Source: an uncultured Lachnospiraceae bacterium
Lineage (GTDB): Bacteria; Bacillota; Clostridia; Lachnospirales; Lachnospiraceae
Assembly (NCBI GenBank): GCA_900555195.1
Contig: USKC01000082.1
Span: 1 to 10,787, forward strand
Direction: 5' to 3'
DNA: 10,787 bases
Position 1 is the first letter of the stretch. Every line of letters starts with the position of its first letter. The notes under the pieces are model-generated. The model searched no databases. It saw only the letters and a program-made list of their open reading frames with translations, and was not told the DNA's origin. Positions 1 through 6,575 of this stretch are shown here, in pieces. A program made the translations under genes and the position numbers.

Positions 1-356
1 CCGATGCTTTTCCTGCCTGCTGCCGTCTCAATCTCCACTTTTCCGTTTCGGCAGATGGGAAGATAAAGCTGGGAAATCTGATAGTTCTGCGGGTTATCCG
101 GGTAAAAATAGTTCTTTCTGTCAAATTTGCACAGCCGTGTGATCTCGCAGCCGGTGGCCAGGCCCACAGCCGCGGCATATTCCACCACCTGCTTGTTCAG
201 GACGGGAAGGGAACCGGGCATCCCCGTACATACGGGGCAGGTATGGGTGTTCGGCGCTCCGCCGAAGGCGGTGGAACAGCCGCAGAAAATTTTCGTCCGG
301 GTGGCCAGTTCCACATGAACTTCCAGGCCGATGACGGTTTCATATTGTTTTACCAT
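1..356 (-). CDS. gatB: Asp/Glu-tRNA amidotransferase subunit B, N-terminal part (runs off window)
   Basis: This is the first 118 codons of GatB, the subunit of the GatCAB amidotransferase that binds the mischarged tRNA and phosphorylates the carboxylate of Asp-tRNA(Asn) or Glu-tRNA(Gln) before ammonia transfer. The start [17 protein letters not shown] is the classic GatB N-terminus. It is followed by a KIFCGC / [10 protein letters not shown] segment whose CxC and CxxC cysteines form the usual GatB zinc site. [19 protein letters not shown] is the conserved active-site stretch. The ATG at 356 follows AAAGGAG at a normal spacing, 14 bases after the gatA stop, so it is the last visible gene of the aspS-gatC-gatA-gatB operon. 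The rest of the protein (usually about 475 residues) lies outside the window. The call is secure. Confidence 0.97.
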   Translation of the reverse strand, partial: MVKQYETVIGLEVHVELATRTKIFCGCSTAFGGAPNTHTCPVCTGMPGSLPVLNKQVVEYAAAVGLATGCEITRLCKFDRKNYFYPDNPQNYQISQLYLPICRNGKVEIETAAGRKSI

Positions 357-370
357 AGCGTCTCCTTTCC

Positions 371-1843
371 TCACAGGCAGGGGCAGGAAAGCAGGCTTCC
401 CCGCGCCCGTTCATAGGCTGCCGCCGCCCGGAGCAGCTTTTTTTCCTGATAGCAGTCCCCCAGCAGCTGAAGGCCGATGGGAAGGCCGGAAGCGCTGACT
501 GCACAGGGCAGGCTGATTCCGGGAAGGCCCGCCAGGTTGGCGGAAATCGTATAGATATCGCCCAGATACATCTTCAGCGGATCCTGCAGGCTTTCTCCAA
601 GCAAGGGAGCCGTGGTCGGAGCCACCGGGCCGAGGATGCAGTCATATCTGGAAAAAGCCTCGTCAAACGCCTTCTTAATCAGCGCCTTCACCCGGAGCGC
701 CTTCAGATAATAGGCGTCATAGTAGCCGGAGCTCAGCACAAAGGAGCCGAGCATGATGCGGCGCTTTACCTCCGCCCCGAAACCTTCAGAACGGGTTTTC
801 TTATACATCTGGTGCAGGCCGTCATACCCTTCGGCCCGATAGCCGTATTTCACGCCGTCAAACCGTTCCAGGTTGGATGAAGCTTCTGCGGAAGCGATTG
901 TATAATAAGCGGGGATGGCATATTCCACCAGGCTCAGATCGAATTCTTCCACCACAGCCCCCTGAGCCGCCAGCGTATCCGCCGCGCGCTTTACCGCTTC
1001 CTTCACCTCCGGATCCAACCCTTCGGTAAAATAATCCCTGGGCACGCCGATGCGCATGCCCTTCACATCCTCCTTCAGAGCGTCGGAAAAGGAGCCCGCC
1101 CCCTCGTCCGCCCTACGCAGAAGGCTTGTGGAATCCTTCGGATCATGGCCGCTGATCAAATCCAACACAGCCGCGCAGTCGGCCACGTCCTTCCCCAGGG
1201 GGCCGATCTGATCCAGAGAGGAGCCATAAGCGATCAGCCCCCAGCGGGAAACCGTCCCATAGGTGGGCTTCATTCCCACAACGCCGCAGAATCCTGCCGG
1301 CTGGCGGATGGAGCCGCCCGTATCGCTTCCCAGAGAAAAGAAGCACTCCGACGCCGCCACGGCCGCCGCAGAACCGCCTGAAGAACCTCCCGGAACATGG
1401 GCTGGGTTCCAGGGGTTTCGGGTGGGGCCAAAGGCGGACGTCTCCGTGGTGGAACCCATGGCAAATTCATCCATATTGGTTTTCCCCAGGATAACCACTC
1501 CGCCCGCCTTCAGCCGCGCCACAGCTTCCGCGTCATAAGTGGGAACGAAGCCGGACAGGATCCTGGACGCGCAGGTGGTTTCCCTTCCTTTCGTACAGAT
1601 GTTGTCTTTCACCGCCGCGGGCACGCCGGCAAGGGGGCTCACAGGCGTTCCTGCATCGATTTTTCGCTGGATCTCATCCGCCTGGGCCAGCGCATCCTGT
1701 TCATCCAGGGAAATGTAGCAATGGTAGCGTTCTTCCTTCTTCCGGATGCCATCCAATGTCTCCTGAACAGCTTCCCGACAGGAACATTCCTTCTTTTTTA
1801 TCTTATCAGCCAGTTCAAGGGCTGTCAGTTCCATCAGGCTCAT
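371..1843 (-). CDS. gatA: Asp/Glu-tRNA amidotransferase subunit A
   Basis: GatA (490 residues) is the amidase subunit of GatCAB; it hydrolyses glutamine and sends ammonia to GatB to convert Asp-tRNA(Asn) or Glu-tRNA(Gln) to the amide form. The amidase-signature triad is intact at Lys79 (AAVKDN), cis-Ser154 (PGGSSGGS) and Ser178 ([12 protein letters not shown]), the same numbers as in the Staphylococcus aureus enzyme as I recall them. The frame is open 23 codons further up to 1912, but the start at 1843 ([15 protein letters not shown]) matches family N-termini, gives the usual length and has AAAGGAG at a good distance; the upstream extension is arginine- and cysteine-rich and not family-like. 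The 108 bases between gatC and this start carry no gene; they can form a small GGCTTT/AAAGCC hairpin shortly before the ribosome binding site. gatB follows after 14 bases. Very sure. Confidence 0.97.
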   Translation of the reverse strand: MSLMELTALELADKIKKKECSCREAVQETLDGIRKKEERYHCYISLDEQDALAQADEIQRKIDAGTPVSPLAGVPAAVKDNICTKGRETTCASRILSGFVPTYDAEAVARLKAGGVVILGKTNMDEFAMGSTTETSAFGPTRNPWNPAHVPGGSSGGSAAAVAASECFFSLGSDTGGSIRQPAGFCGVVGMKPTYGTVSRWGLIAYGSSLDQIGPLGKDVADCAAVLDLISGHDPKDSTSLLRRADEGAGSFSDALKEDVKGMRIGVPRDYFTEGLDPEVKEAVKRAADTLAAQGAVVEEFDLSLVEYAIPAYYTIASAEASSNLERFDGVKYGYRAEGYDGLHQMYKKTRSEGFGAEVKRRIMLGSFVLSSGYYDAYYLKALRVKALIKKAFDEAFSRYDCILGPVAPTTAPLLGESLQDPLKMYLGDIYTISANLAGLPGISLPCAVSASGLPIGLQLLGDCYQEKKLLRAAAAYERARGSLLSCPCL

Positions 1844-1951
1844 TTCGCATCTCCTTTCTATCGCAGGGCTTTCTCCCGGCGGACAAAGCCCGTCGCAGCA
1901 CCGCCGCAGCAATTTGGGCGCAGCCTTCTGCCGCAGCCTTCTTCTCCCGCT

Positions 1952-2251
1952 TCACTCCACGGTCTTCGGCACCTTGAACATGCCGTCCTTCTGGCCGGGA
2001 GCGTTCGCCAACATCGCTTCGCGGCAGTCCTGGTTCGTCTCCACATCCTCCCGGAACACGTTGACGGTGGGAAAAATATGGGTCATGGGCTCTACGCCCT
2101 CTGTATCCAGTTCATTCAATTTATCGATATAATTGAGCATCCGTTCCATATCCGCCCCGGCCTGCTTTCTCTCTTCTTCATTTAGTTCCAGTTTTGCCAG
2201 GATGCCCACATATTCGATCACTTCATCTGTTATGCGATTTGTATGGCTCAT
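1952..2251 (-). CDS. gatC: Asp/Glu-tRNA amidotransferase subunit C
   Basis: GatC (99 residues) is the small belt subunit that wraps between GatA and GatB and stabilises the amidotransferase. The sequence shows the family pattern: an N-terminal helix ITDEVIEYVGILAKLELNEEE, then the central LNYIDKLNELDTEGVEPM, then a TVNVFREDV stretch, and a C-terminal APGQKDGMFKVPKTVE. Length is normal for the family (about 95 residues). An AGGAGGT site precedes the ATG at 2251, and the gene starts 12 bases after the aspS stop, so it is translated from the same transcript. Its position between aspS and gatA is typical of transamidation operons. Very sure. Confidence 0.96.
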   Translation of the reverse strand: MSHTNRITDEVIEYVGILAKLELNEEERKQAGADMERMLNYIDKLNELDTEGVEPMTHIFPTVNVFREDVETNQDCREAMLANAPGQKDGMFKVPKTVE

Positions 2252-2263
2252 TTTTTACCTCCT

Positions 2264-3595
2264 CTAAGGCTCCAGCCTGCCCATATCCCTCGGGAACAGG
2301 GTGGTGCTTCTGACGTTGTCCTCTCCTACCAGCTTCATGGTAAGCCTCTCCAGGCCGATCCCTAAACCTCCGTGGGGCGGCATGCCGTATTTGAAGGCGG
2401 ACAGGTAATGCTCCATCCCTTCCTGGGTCATGCCGCGCCGTTCCAGCTTCTCCAGAAGCATGTCGTAATCATGAATGCGCTGTCCCCCCGTGGTGATCTC
2501 CATCCCCTGATAGAGACAGTCAAAGCTGAGAGTGTAGGTGGGATCCTCTGGATCGTCCATGGCATAGAAAGGACGTTTTTTGCTGGGATAATGCGTTACG
2601 AACACGAAATCGGAACCGCATTCCTCCTGAAAATACTTCCCGATCAGCGCTTCTTCTTCAGGTTCCAGGTCGTAAGGGTTGCGGATGGGCCTGGAATATT
2701 TCTCCGAAACCAGCCTCTTGGCTTCGTCAAAGCGCACGCAGGGGATGTGGTCAACCTTGGGAAGCGTGATGCCCAAAAGTTCCAGTTCCCTGTCATAATC
2801 CCGACCAAGAATTTCCATGATGCGCCCCAGCACCCCCGTTTCCATGGCCATCACATCTTCAAATCCGTCGATATAGCCCATTTCAAAATCCAAAGAGGTA
2901 TATTCGTTCAGATGGCGCTTGGTGTTGTGCTTCTCCGCGCGGAACACCGGAGCTGTCTCAAACACCCTGTCAAACACGCCTACCATGATCTGCTTATAGA
3001 ACTGAGGGCTCTGGGCCAGGACTGCCGGACGGTGAAAATAGTCCAGGCGGAAAATATTGGCACCGCCTTCCGCCCCTCTCGCTCCGATCTTGGGGGTGTG
3101 GATCTCGGTGAAGCCCTGCTCGGTTAAGAACTCCCGAAACCCTCTGACCACGCCTTCCTGGATGCGGAAGCGGGCCCGTTCGCGGATGTTTCTGAGAGTG
3201 ATGGGGCGCAGATCCAGATCTGTCTCCAAAGAAAGGTTCATCTTCGTCTTGGCAATGGGAACCGGCATGGGCTCCTTGGCTCGGGAAAGGATCTCAATAT
3301 GCAGCAAATGAATCTCGATGCCCTCCGGGGCCTTAGGGGATGCGGAAAGGATACCCCGTACGCGGACGGTATCTGCTTCTTTTACATCCTTGAGGGAGAA
3401 ATCCGCCTGGGCTTCCTCATAGACGCATTGAAGCAGTCCTTCCCTCTTGCGGAGGATGAGGAAAGCGATGGTTCCCATACGGCGTATGGTGTGGATGGCT
3501 CCGGTGGTTTCCACCGTTTCCCCTAACAGGGAGGGCGAGAGCAGGTCGGTGATTTCACAGGTGGTTTTGATTGACATGGGGGTTAAGAATTGCAT
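2264..3595 (-). CDS. aspS: Archaeal-type (probably non-discriminating) aspartyl-tRNA synthetase
   Basis: A class II aminoacyl-tRNA synthetase of 443 residues. An N-terminal OB-fold anticodon-binding domain (about 10-105) is followed by the catalytic core, with motif 2 around residues 212-240 (VFETAPVFRAEKHNTKRHLN) and motif 3 around 409-421 (GGLGIGLERLTM). The motif 2 pattern and the absence of the 100-residue bacterial insertion place it in the archaeal/eukaryotic-like AspRS2 group rather than the ~590-residue bacterial AspRS; it is not AsnRS. The residue after the first OB strand is Ala (TGAIHTIRRMG), not the Trp of discriminating enzymes, and the SPKAPEG loop carries Pro87. As I recall the family literature, these features go with relaxed anticodon recognition that charges Asp onto both tRNA(Asp) and tRNA(Asn). 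Adjacent gatCAB supports this. The start is set by AAGGAG upstream of 3595. The aspartyl call is secure; non-discrimination is inferred. Confidence 0.93.
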   Translation of the reverse strand: MQFLTPMSIKTTCEITDLLSPSLLGETVETTGAIHTIRRMGTIAFLILRKREGLLQCVYEEAQADFSLKDVKEADTVRVRGILSASPKAPEGIEIHLLHIEILSRAKEPMPVPIAKTKMNLSLETDLDLRPITLRNIRERARFRIQEGVVRGFREFLTEQGFTEIHTPKIGARGAEGGANIFRLDYFHRPAVLAQSPQFYKQIMVGVFDRVFETAPVFRAEKHNTKRHLNEYTSLDFEMGYIDGFEDVMAMETGVLGRIMEILGRDYDRELELLGITLPKVDHIPCVRFDEAKRLVSEKYSRPIRNPYDLEPEEEALIGKYFQEECGSDFVFVTHYPSKKRPFYAMDDPEDPTYTLSFDCLYQGMEITTGGQRIHDYDMLLEKLERRGMTQEGMEHYLSAFKYGMPPHGGLGIGLERLTMKLVGEDNVRSTTLFPRDMGRLEP

Positions 3596-3784
3596 AGTTT
3601 TGGTCTCCTTTTGTTTGCTGGGTTGATCGGTTCCGGCTGCGGGGCGGAGGTGGAGGGATCCGGTTGGGGAGGGGAAATAAGGCAGCTTTTGGAGGCTGGA
3701 GGGCTGGACTGAGGACTATTAGCTATCGGGGCCGGGGCCCCAGGCTGACGCGGCGTTCGCCGCATGGCCTGAAAGGAGAAAAGG
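3596..3784 (-). other. GC-rich leader spacer before aspS, no convincing gene
   Basis: Between the hairpin pair and the aspS start the minus strand is pyrimidine- and C-rich, with runs of CCCC, a GCGGCG/CGCCGC palindrome near 3750-3765 and GGGCC blocks near 3730-3740. A 60-codon minus-strand frame (3765 to 3583) has a start, but its product is a low-complexity Pro/Ser/Gln string, lacks a ribosome binding site and overlaps aspS out of frame, so I do not call it. The only clear signal is the AAGGAG site for aspS at about 3607-3612. I see no promoter here. Confidence 0.5.
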
Positions 3785-3835
3785 CGCTTCCTGAAAAGCA
3801 GGAAGGTGGGGCGTCTTCCTGTTTTTCAGGAAGCG
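3785..3835 (-). repeat. Long near-perfect inverted repeat made of two tandem small palindromes; possible second attenuator
   Basis: Two 19-base hairpins sit in tandem: one at 3787-3805 (CTTCCTG, 5-base loop, CAGGAAG) and one at 3815-3833 (same arms, T-rich loop). Because each is its own palindrome, the two can also pair with each other, giving a stem of about 21 positions (outermost CG/CG) with a single mismatch and a 9-base loop. On the minus strand the 3' arm is followed by CCTTTTCTCC; on the plus strand by TCTTTTT. It therefore looks like a bidirectional terminator or a stable leader hairpin. It lies in the aspS 5' leader, downstream of the T-box terminator, and no plus-strand gene ends nearby. 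Confidence 0.7.
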
Positions 3836-3873
3836 TCTTTTTCCTTTCGGGCCGCCCTTCTCACTGCTCGCGC

Positions 3874-3911
3874 AAAAAAAATCCCGGAAGCAGCAATTGC
3901 TGCTTCCGGGA
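3874..3911 (-). terminator. Intrinsic terminator of the T-box leader
   Basis: The minus strand carries a perfect inverted repeat over 3882-3911 (arms TCCCGGAAGCAGCAA and its complement, with essentially no spare loop), followed directly by eight T residues (3874-3881). The 5' arm begins TCCCGG, and the same CCCG can instead pair with the CGGG of the T-box antiterminator, so terminator and antiterminator exclude each other as in other T-box leaders. Confidence 0.95.
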
Positions 3912-4165
3912 CGGATTCTTCTGACTCCGCGGTACCACCCGCATTGATAAGACAGCGCTTCCATCAAAGCGCTGGGTCGTCTTATCCACTCTTTCACTTA
4001 ACGCGTGTTCACGGGTTACCCTACGTCCGTCTGGATTTCAGATAACCGGCTCCCGGGTGTTCCCTGTATCAGCTTCCGCGGGCAGCGCTTTCAGTCGGTG
4101 ACGCCGCCTTCCTGTCGTTTCCCTTGATAAGAGTCCCGTTCTTTGCCGTTGGTTTTATAAATTTG
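3912..4165 (-). ncRNA. T-box riboswitch leader of the aspS-gatCAB operon
   Basis: The T-box core GCGGGTGGTACCGCGG lies at 3927-3942 (minus strand), with the 7-base TGGTACC bulge that binds the tRNA acceptor end, flanked by antiterminator helices CGGG/CCCG and GCGG/CCGT. Stem III is at 3946-3986 (GATAAGAC...GTCTTATC enclosing AGCGCTT/AAGCGCT). Stem I begins near 4140 and shows an AG-bulge-like CTGAAAGCG (about 4087-4095), a distal helix (GCUgCCCG/CGGGAGC) and, on its 3' side, the specifier region CTGAAATCCAG (4031-4041). Candidate specifier triplets there are GAA (Glu), AAU (Asn), AUC (Ile) and UCC (Ser); I cannot choose safely without an alignment. The base that contacts the tRNA discriminator is U. 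Uncharged cognate tRNA would stabilise the antiterminator and switch on aspS and gatCAB. That this is a T-box is very sure; its tRNA partner is not. Confidence 0.95.
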
Positions 4166-4171
4166 TTTCAC

Positions 4172-4200
4172 ATCCTATCACAGCGGATGTAAAAATGCAA
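4172..4200 (-). promoter_or_regulatory. Promoter of the T-box leader / aspS operon
   Basis: Minus strand: -35 TTGCAT (4195-4200), a 17-base spacer, and -10 TAGGAT (4172-4177) preceded by TGA, which fits an extended -10. Transcription would start near 4165, about 25 bases before T-box stem I. An A/T-rich stretch lies just upstream of the -35 box. It is the only good sigma-A-like promoter in the gap between dapL and aspS. Confidence 0.8.
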
Positions 4201-4326
4201 GAAAAATTTAAAAACAAGTGTGGAAAGAGTGTTGCAATTCAGCCTTTGGCTGAGTAGTAACGAAAAAAAAGTTACAGTTCCAGAGCAGCTTTTAAATCAT
4301 TCTGCTTTTTTAGATTCGATGGATAC
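4201..4326 (-). other. Intergenic stretch after dapL; two weak hairpins, no clear terminator
   Basis: Downstream of the dapL stop the minus strand has a GTAAC/GTTAC hairpin whose loop contains eight T residues (4257-4275), then a TCAGCC-AAA-GGCTGA hairpin (4239-4253) without a T-run. An AGCAG/CTGCT pair with a long loop lies closer to the stop. None is a textbook terminator, though the T8 tract makes it the likeliest place for dapFL transcripts to end. No open frame of interest. Confidence 0.4.
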
Positions 4327-5541
4327 TTATAACGCCTTGATGCGGTCTACAGCCTCCACTGTGTTCTCCCAGGTGCCGAATGCGGTCAGGCGGAAATAGT
4401 GTTCTCCGCTGGGGCCGAAGCCGGATCCGGGGGTTCCTACCACGTTCGCTGTCTCCAGAAGATAGTCAAAGAACTCCCAGCTGGTCATCTTTCCCGGGGT
4501 GTGCAGCCATACATAAGGGGAATCCACCCCTCCGTATACCTCATAACCGGCTTCTTTCAGGCCATTCAGGATATAATGGGCGTTCTTCATGTATTTTTCA
4601 ATCATGCCGCGTATCTGTTCCTGTCCTTCGGGCGTATAGACGGCCTCTCCGGCACGCTGCACGATATAAGGCGCTCCGTTGTACTTGGTTCCGTGCCTTC
4701 TCGCCCACAGGGCGTTCAGGGATACATCCCCTGCCTTCAGGGCCTTTGGCACTACAGTGTAGGCCAGGCGCAGGCCGGTGAACCCGGCGTTCTTGGAGAA
4801 GGAACGCAGCTCAATGGCGCAGGTTTCGGCGCCCTCGCATTCATAGATGCTGTGCGGAATTCCCTCCTGGGAGATATATGCTTCATAGGCGGCGTCAAAA
4901 AGGATCACACAGCCCTCTCTGTTCGCATAGTCCACCCATTCCTGCAGCTGCGGCTTGGTAATGGCTCCCCCTGTCGGATTGTTGGGGAAGCACAGATAAA
5001 TCAGGTCGGGCCGCTCCTTGGGCAGGGAAGGCACAAAGCCGTTCTGCGCGGTGCAGGGCATATAGATCACATCGCTCCAGGTCTCTGTCGCCGGGTCATA
5101 GGTTCCCGTCCTGCCTGCCATCACGTTGGAATCCACATAGACCGGGTAGACCGGATCGCAGACCGCAATCCGGCTGTCCTGGCTGAAAATTTCCTGAATA
5201 TTGGCAGAATCCGACTTCGCCCCGTCCGATACAAAAATCTCATCCGCACAGATGGAACAACCCCTGGCACGAAAATCGCATTCCGCGATTTTTTCACGCA
5301 GAAACGCATAGCCCAAATCCGGCGCATAGCCGTGGAAGGTCTCCGCATTTCCCATCTCATCCACCGCTTTATGCAGGGCTTCTACCACCGCAGGCGGCAG
5401 GGGCTGCGTCACATCCCCGATTCCCAGCCGGATGATTTTTTTATCCGGATGGGCGGACGCATATTCATTCACCTTTTTCCCAATGGTGGAAAAAAGATAG
5501 CTTCCGGGAAGCTTCAGATAATTCTCATTCACTCGAAACAT
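4327..5541 (-). CDS. dapL: LL-diaminopimelate aminotransferase
   Basis: DapL (404 residues) is a PLP enzyme that converts tetrahydrodipicolinate directly to LL-2,6-diaminopimelate using glutamate, bypassing the succinylase, acetylase and dehydrogenase routes of lysine/meso-DAP synthesis. Fold type I aminotransferase landmarks are present in order: GDVTQPLPP near 42-50, a cofactor-binding SDGAKSD (105-111), FPNNPTGG (185-192), the FDAAYEAY block with Asp216 and Tyr219, the Schiff-base lysine Lys250 in [12 protein letters not shown], and the carboxylate-binding Arg384 in HYFRLTAFG. The N-terminus [20 protein letters not shown] is characteristic of DapL and separates it from AspC-like enzymes. 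It starts 4 bases after the dapF stop, with AAAGGA as ribosome binding site inside the end of dapF, so the two are translationally linked. Very sure. Confidence 0.97.
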   Translation of the reverse strand: MFRVNENYLKLPGSYLFSTIGKKVNEYASAHPDKKIIRLGIGDVTQPLPPAVVEALHKAVDEMGNAETFHGYAPDLGYAFLREKIAECDFRARGCSICADEIFVSDGAKSDSANIQEIFSQDSRIAVCDPVYPVYVDSNVMAGRTGTYDPATETWSDVIYMPCTAQNGFVPSLPKERPDLIYLCFPNNPTGGAITKPQLQEWVDYANREGCVILFDAAYEAYISQEGIPHSIYECEGAETCAIELRSFSKNAGFTGLRLAYTVVPKALKAGDVSLNALWARRHGTKYNGAPYIVQRAGEAVYTPEGQEQIRGMIEKYMKNAHYILNGLKEAGYEVYGGVDSPYVWLHTPGKMTSWEFFDYLLETANVVGTPGSGFGPSGEHYFRLTAFGTWENTVEAVDRIKAL

Positions 5542-5545
5542 GACT

Positions 5546-6424
5546 TTATCCTTTCTGGTTTGGCTCGTATTCTACACAGCCCTCAAAAACCGTCTCCGCA
5601 GGGCCTGTCATATAGATTTCATTGGTTTCTTCGTCCCATTCGATTTCCAGTTCTCCGCCAAGAACCCGTACCGTCACCCTGCGGCCGGTCAGCCCGTTCA
5701 GAACGCAGGCAGCCGTCACGGCACAGCAGCCGGTTCCGCAGGCCAGCGTTTCTCCGCTGCCCCGTTCCCAAACGCGCATCTGCACCGTATGCTCGTCAAT
5801 CACGCGGATAAATTCCGTGTTCACCCGATCCGGGAACCGTTCATGATGTTCAAACAGCGGGCCGATCTTTTCGATCTCCAACCGTTCCAGAGCCAGTGCT
5901 TCCGGAGGTTCTGCCAAAACCACCGCATGGGGGTTGCCCATGGATACGCAGGTCATCTTCCATTCTCTGCCTCCAACGGATATGGGCTGGCCGATCACCC
6001 GCCCTTCATCAGAACGCACCGGAATCTTCTCCGCTTCCAGCACAGGGGCTCCCATGTTCACCCGCACCCGTTCCACTTTGCCATCTTTGGGAAACAGCGT
6101 AAGCAGCTTTACGCTTCCGCCGCTGATCACCCGGATCTCGGTCCGGTCGGTCATTTTGTTGTCATATACATATTTCCCAACGCATCGGATGCCATTGCCG
6201 CACATCATCCCGCGGCTTCCGTCCGCATTGTACATCTCCATTTCAAAGTCCGCTTCTTCAGACGGATTGATGAAAATCACGCCGTCCCCGCCGATCCCGA
6301 AATGGCGGTCGCTCATCCTTCTGGCGAACTCAGGCTTTTCTTCATCAGGTAGTTTCTCTGTAAAGCCGCTGACATATATATAATCATTGCCGCAGCCGTG
6401 CATTTTCGTAAAAGAAATCTGCAT
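5546..6424 (-). CDS. dapF: Diaminopimelate epimerase
   Basis: DapF (292 residues) is the cofactor-independent racemase that turns LL-DAP into meso-DAP, the peptidoglycan crosslinking residue and lysine precursor. The two catalytic cysteines are visible: Cys75 in [16 protein letters not shown] and Cys229 in [13 protein letters not shown], each in the expected half of the two-fold pseudo-symmetric fold. The N-terminus [14 protein letters not shown] is standard. The ATG at 6424 is the only sensible start; its Shine-Dalgarno is imperfect, with AGGA only 3 bases away and GGAG 11 bases away, which may mean modest translation. It is transcribed ahead of dapL, which performs the preceding step of the pathway. 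The leader contains three hairpins (see 6458-6504). Very sure of function. Confidence 0.97.
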   Translation of the reverse strand: MQISFTKMHGCGNDYIYVSGFTEKLPDEEKPEFARRMSDRHFGIGGDGVIFINPSEEADFEMEMYNADGSRGMMCGNGIRCVGKYVYDNKMTDRTEIRVISGGSVKLLTLFPKDGKVERVRVNMGAPVLEAEKIPVRSDEGRVIGQPISVGGREWKMTCVSMGNPHAVVLAEPPEALALERLEIEKIGPLFEHHERFPDRVNTEFIRVIDEHTVQMRVWERGSGETLACGTGCCAVTAACVLNGLTGRRVTVRVLGGELEIEWDEETNEIYMTGPAETVFEGCVEYEPNQKG

Positions 6425-6457
6425 CCTTCCTAACGCTCCATTCCCCGCAGCGCGCGG

Positions 6458-6504
6458 TTTTTCTTGCGAAAAAGGCGCACTTACCTTTCAGTAAGAGCGC
6501 CTTT
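6458..6504 (-). terminator. Terminator-like hairpin in the dapF leader, followed by a GNRA hairpin
   Basis: Minus strand: AAAGGCGC, one mismatched T, CTTAC, a 6-base TGAAAG loop, GTAAG, one mismatched T, then GCGCCTTTTT (6469-6504). This has the shape of an intrinsic terminator. Its T5 tract is also the 5' arm of a second perfect hairpin, TTTTTC-GCAA-GAAAAA (6458-6473), with a GNRA tetraloop, so the tract could be sequestered in RNA that extends further. A third small stem, CCGC/GCGG, follows before dapF. The hairpin begins only about 7 bases after the predicted dapF start site. It could end lipoprotein transcripts from upstream, attenuate dapFL, or stabilise the 5' end of the mRNA. Confidence 0.75.
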
Positions 6505-6517
6505 ACCCTTGTGTATT

Positions 6518-6546
6518 AGTAAACTACAATTTGGGAGATTTGTCAA
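6518..6546 (-). promoter_or_regulatory. Promoter of the dapF-dapL operon
   Basis: Minus strand: a perfect -35 TTGACA (6541-6546), a 17-base spacer and -10 TTTACT (6518-6523). Transcription would start near 6511, right in front of the terminator-like hairpin. It lies about 30 bases past the stop codon of the lipoprotein gene. Confidence 0.8.
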
Positions 6547-6575
6547 TGAAAAATTGAGGGAAGGGGTGATCTGCG

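Noticed and set aside
1844..1912. N-terminal extension of gatA by 23 codons
   Set aside because: The family N-terminus and a good AAAGGAG site both point to 1843; the extension is unlike other GatA proteins.
1397..2185. 262-codon plus-strand open frame antisense to gatA and gatC
   Set aside because: It crosses two secure genes and their spacer, with no start signal; a shadow frame.
3583..3765. 60-codon Pro/Ser-rich minus-strand frame before aspS
   Set aside because: No ribosome binding site, low-complexity product, and it overlaps the aspS start out of frame. Better explained by C-rich noncoding leader.
4399..5811. 470-codon plus-strand open frame antisense to dapL and the end of dapF
   Set aside because: It mirrors two certain genes, has no ribosome binding site and gives a His/Arg/Gly-rich product unlike any family. 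It is a by-product of codon bias in the real genes.
6429..6510. Lysine riboswitch in the dapF leader
   Set aside because: The leader is only about 85 bases with three simple hairpins; it is far too short for the lysine aptamer and lacks its junction motifs.
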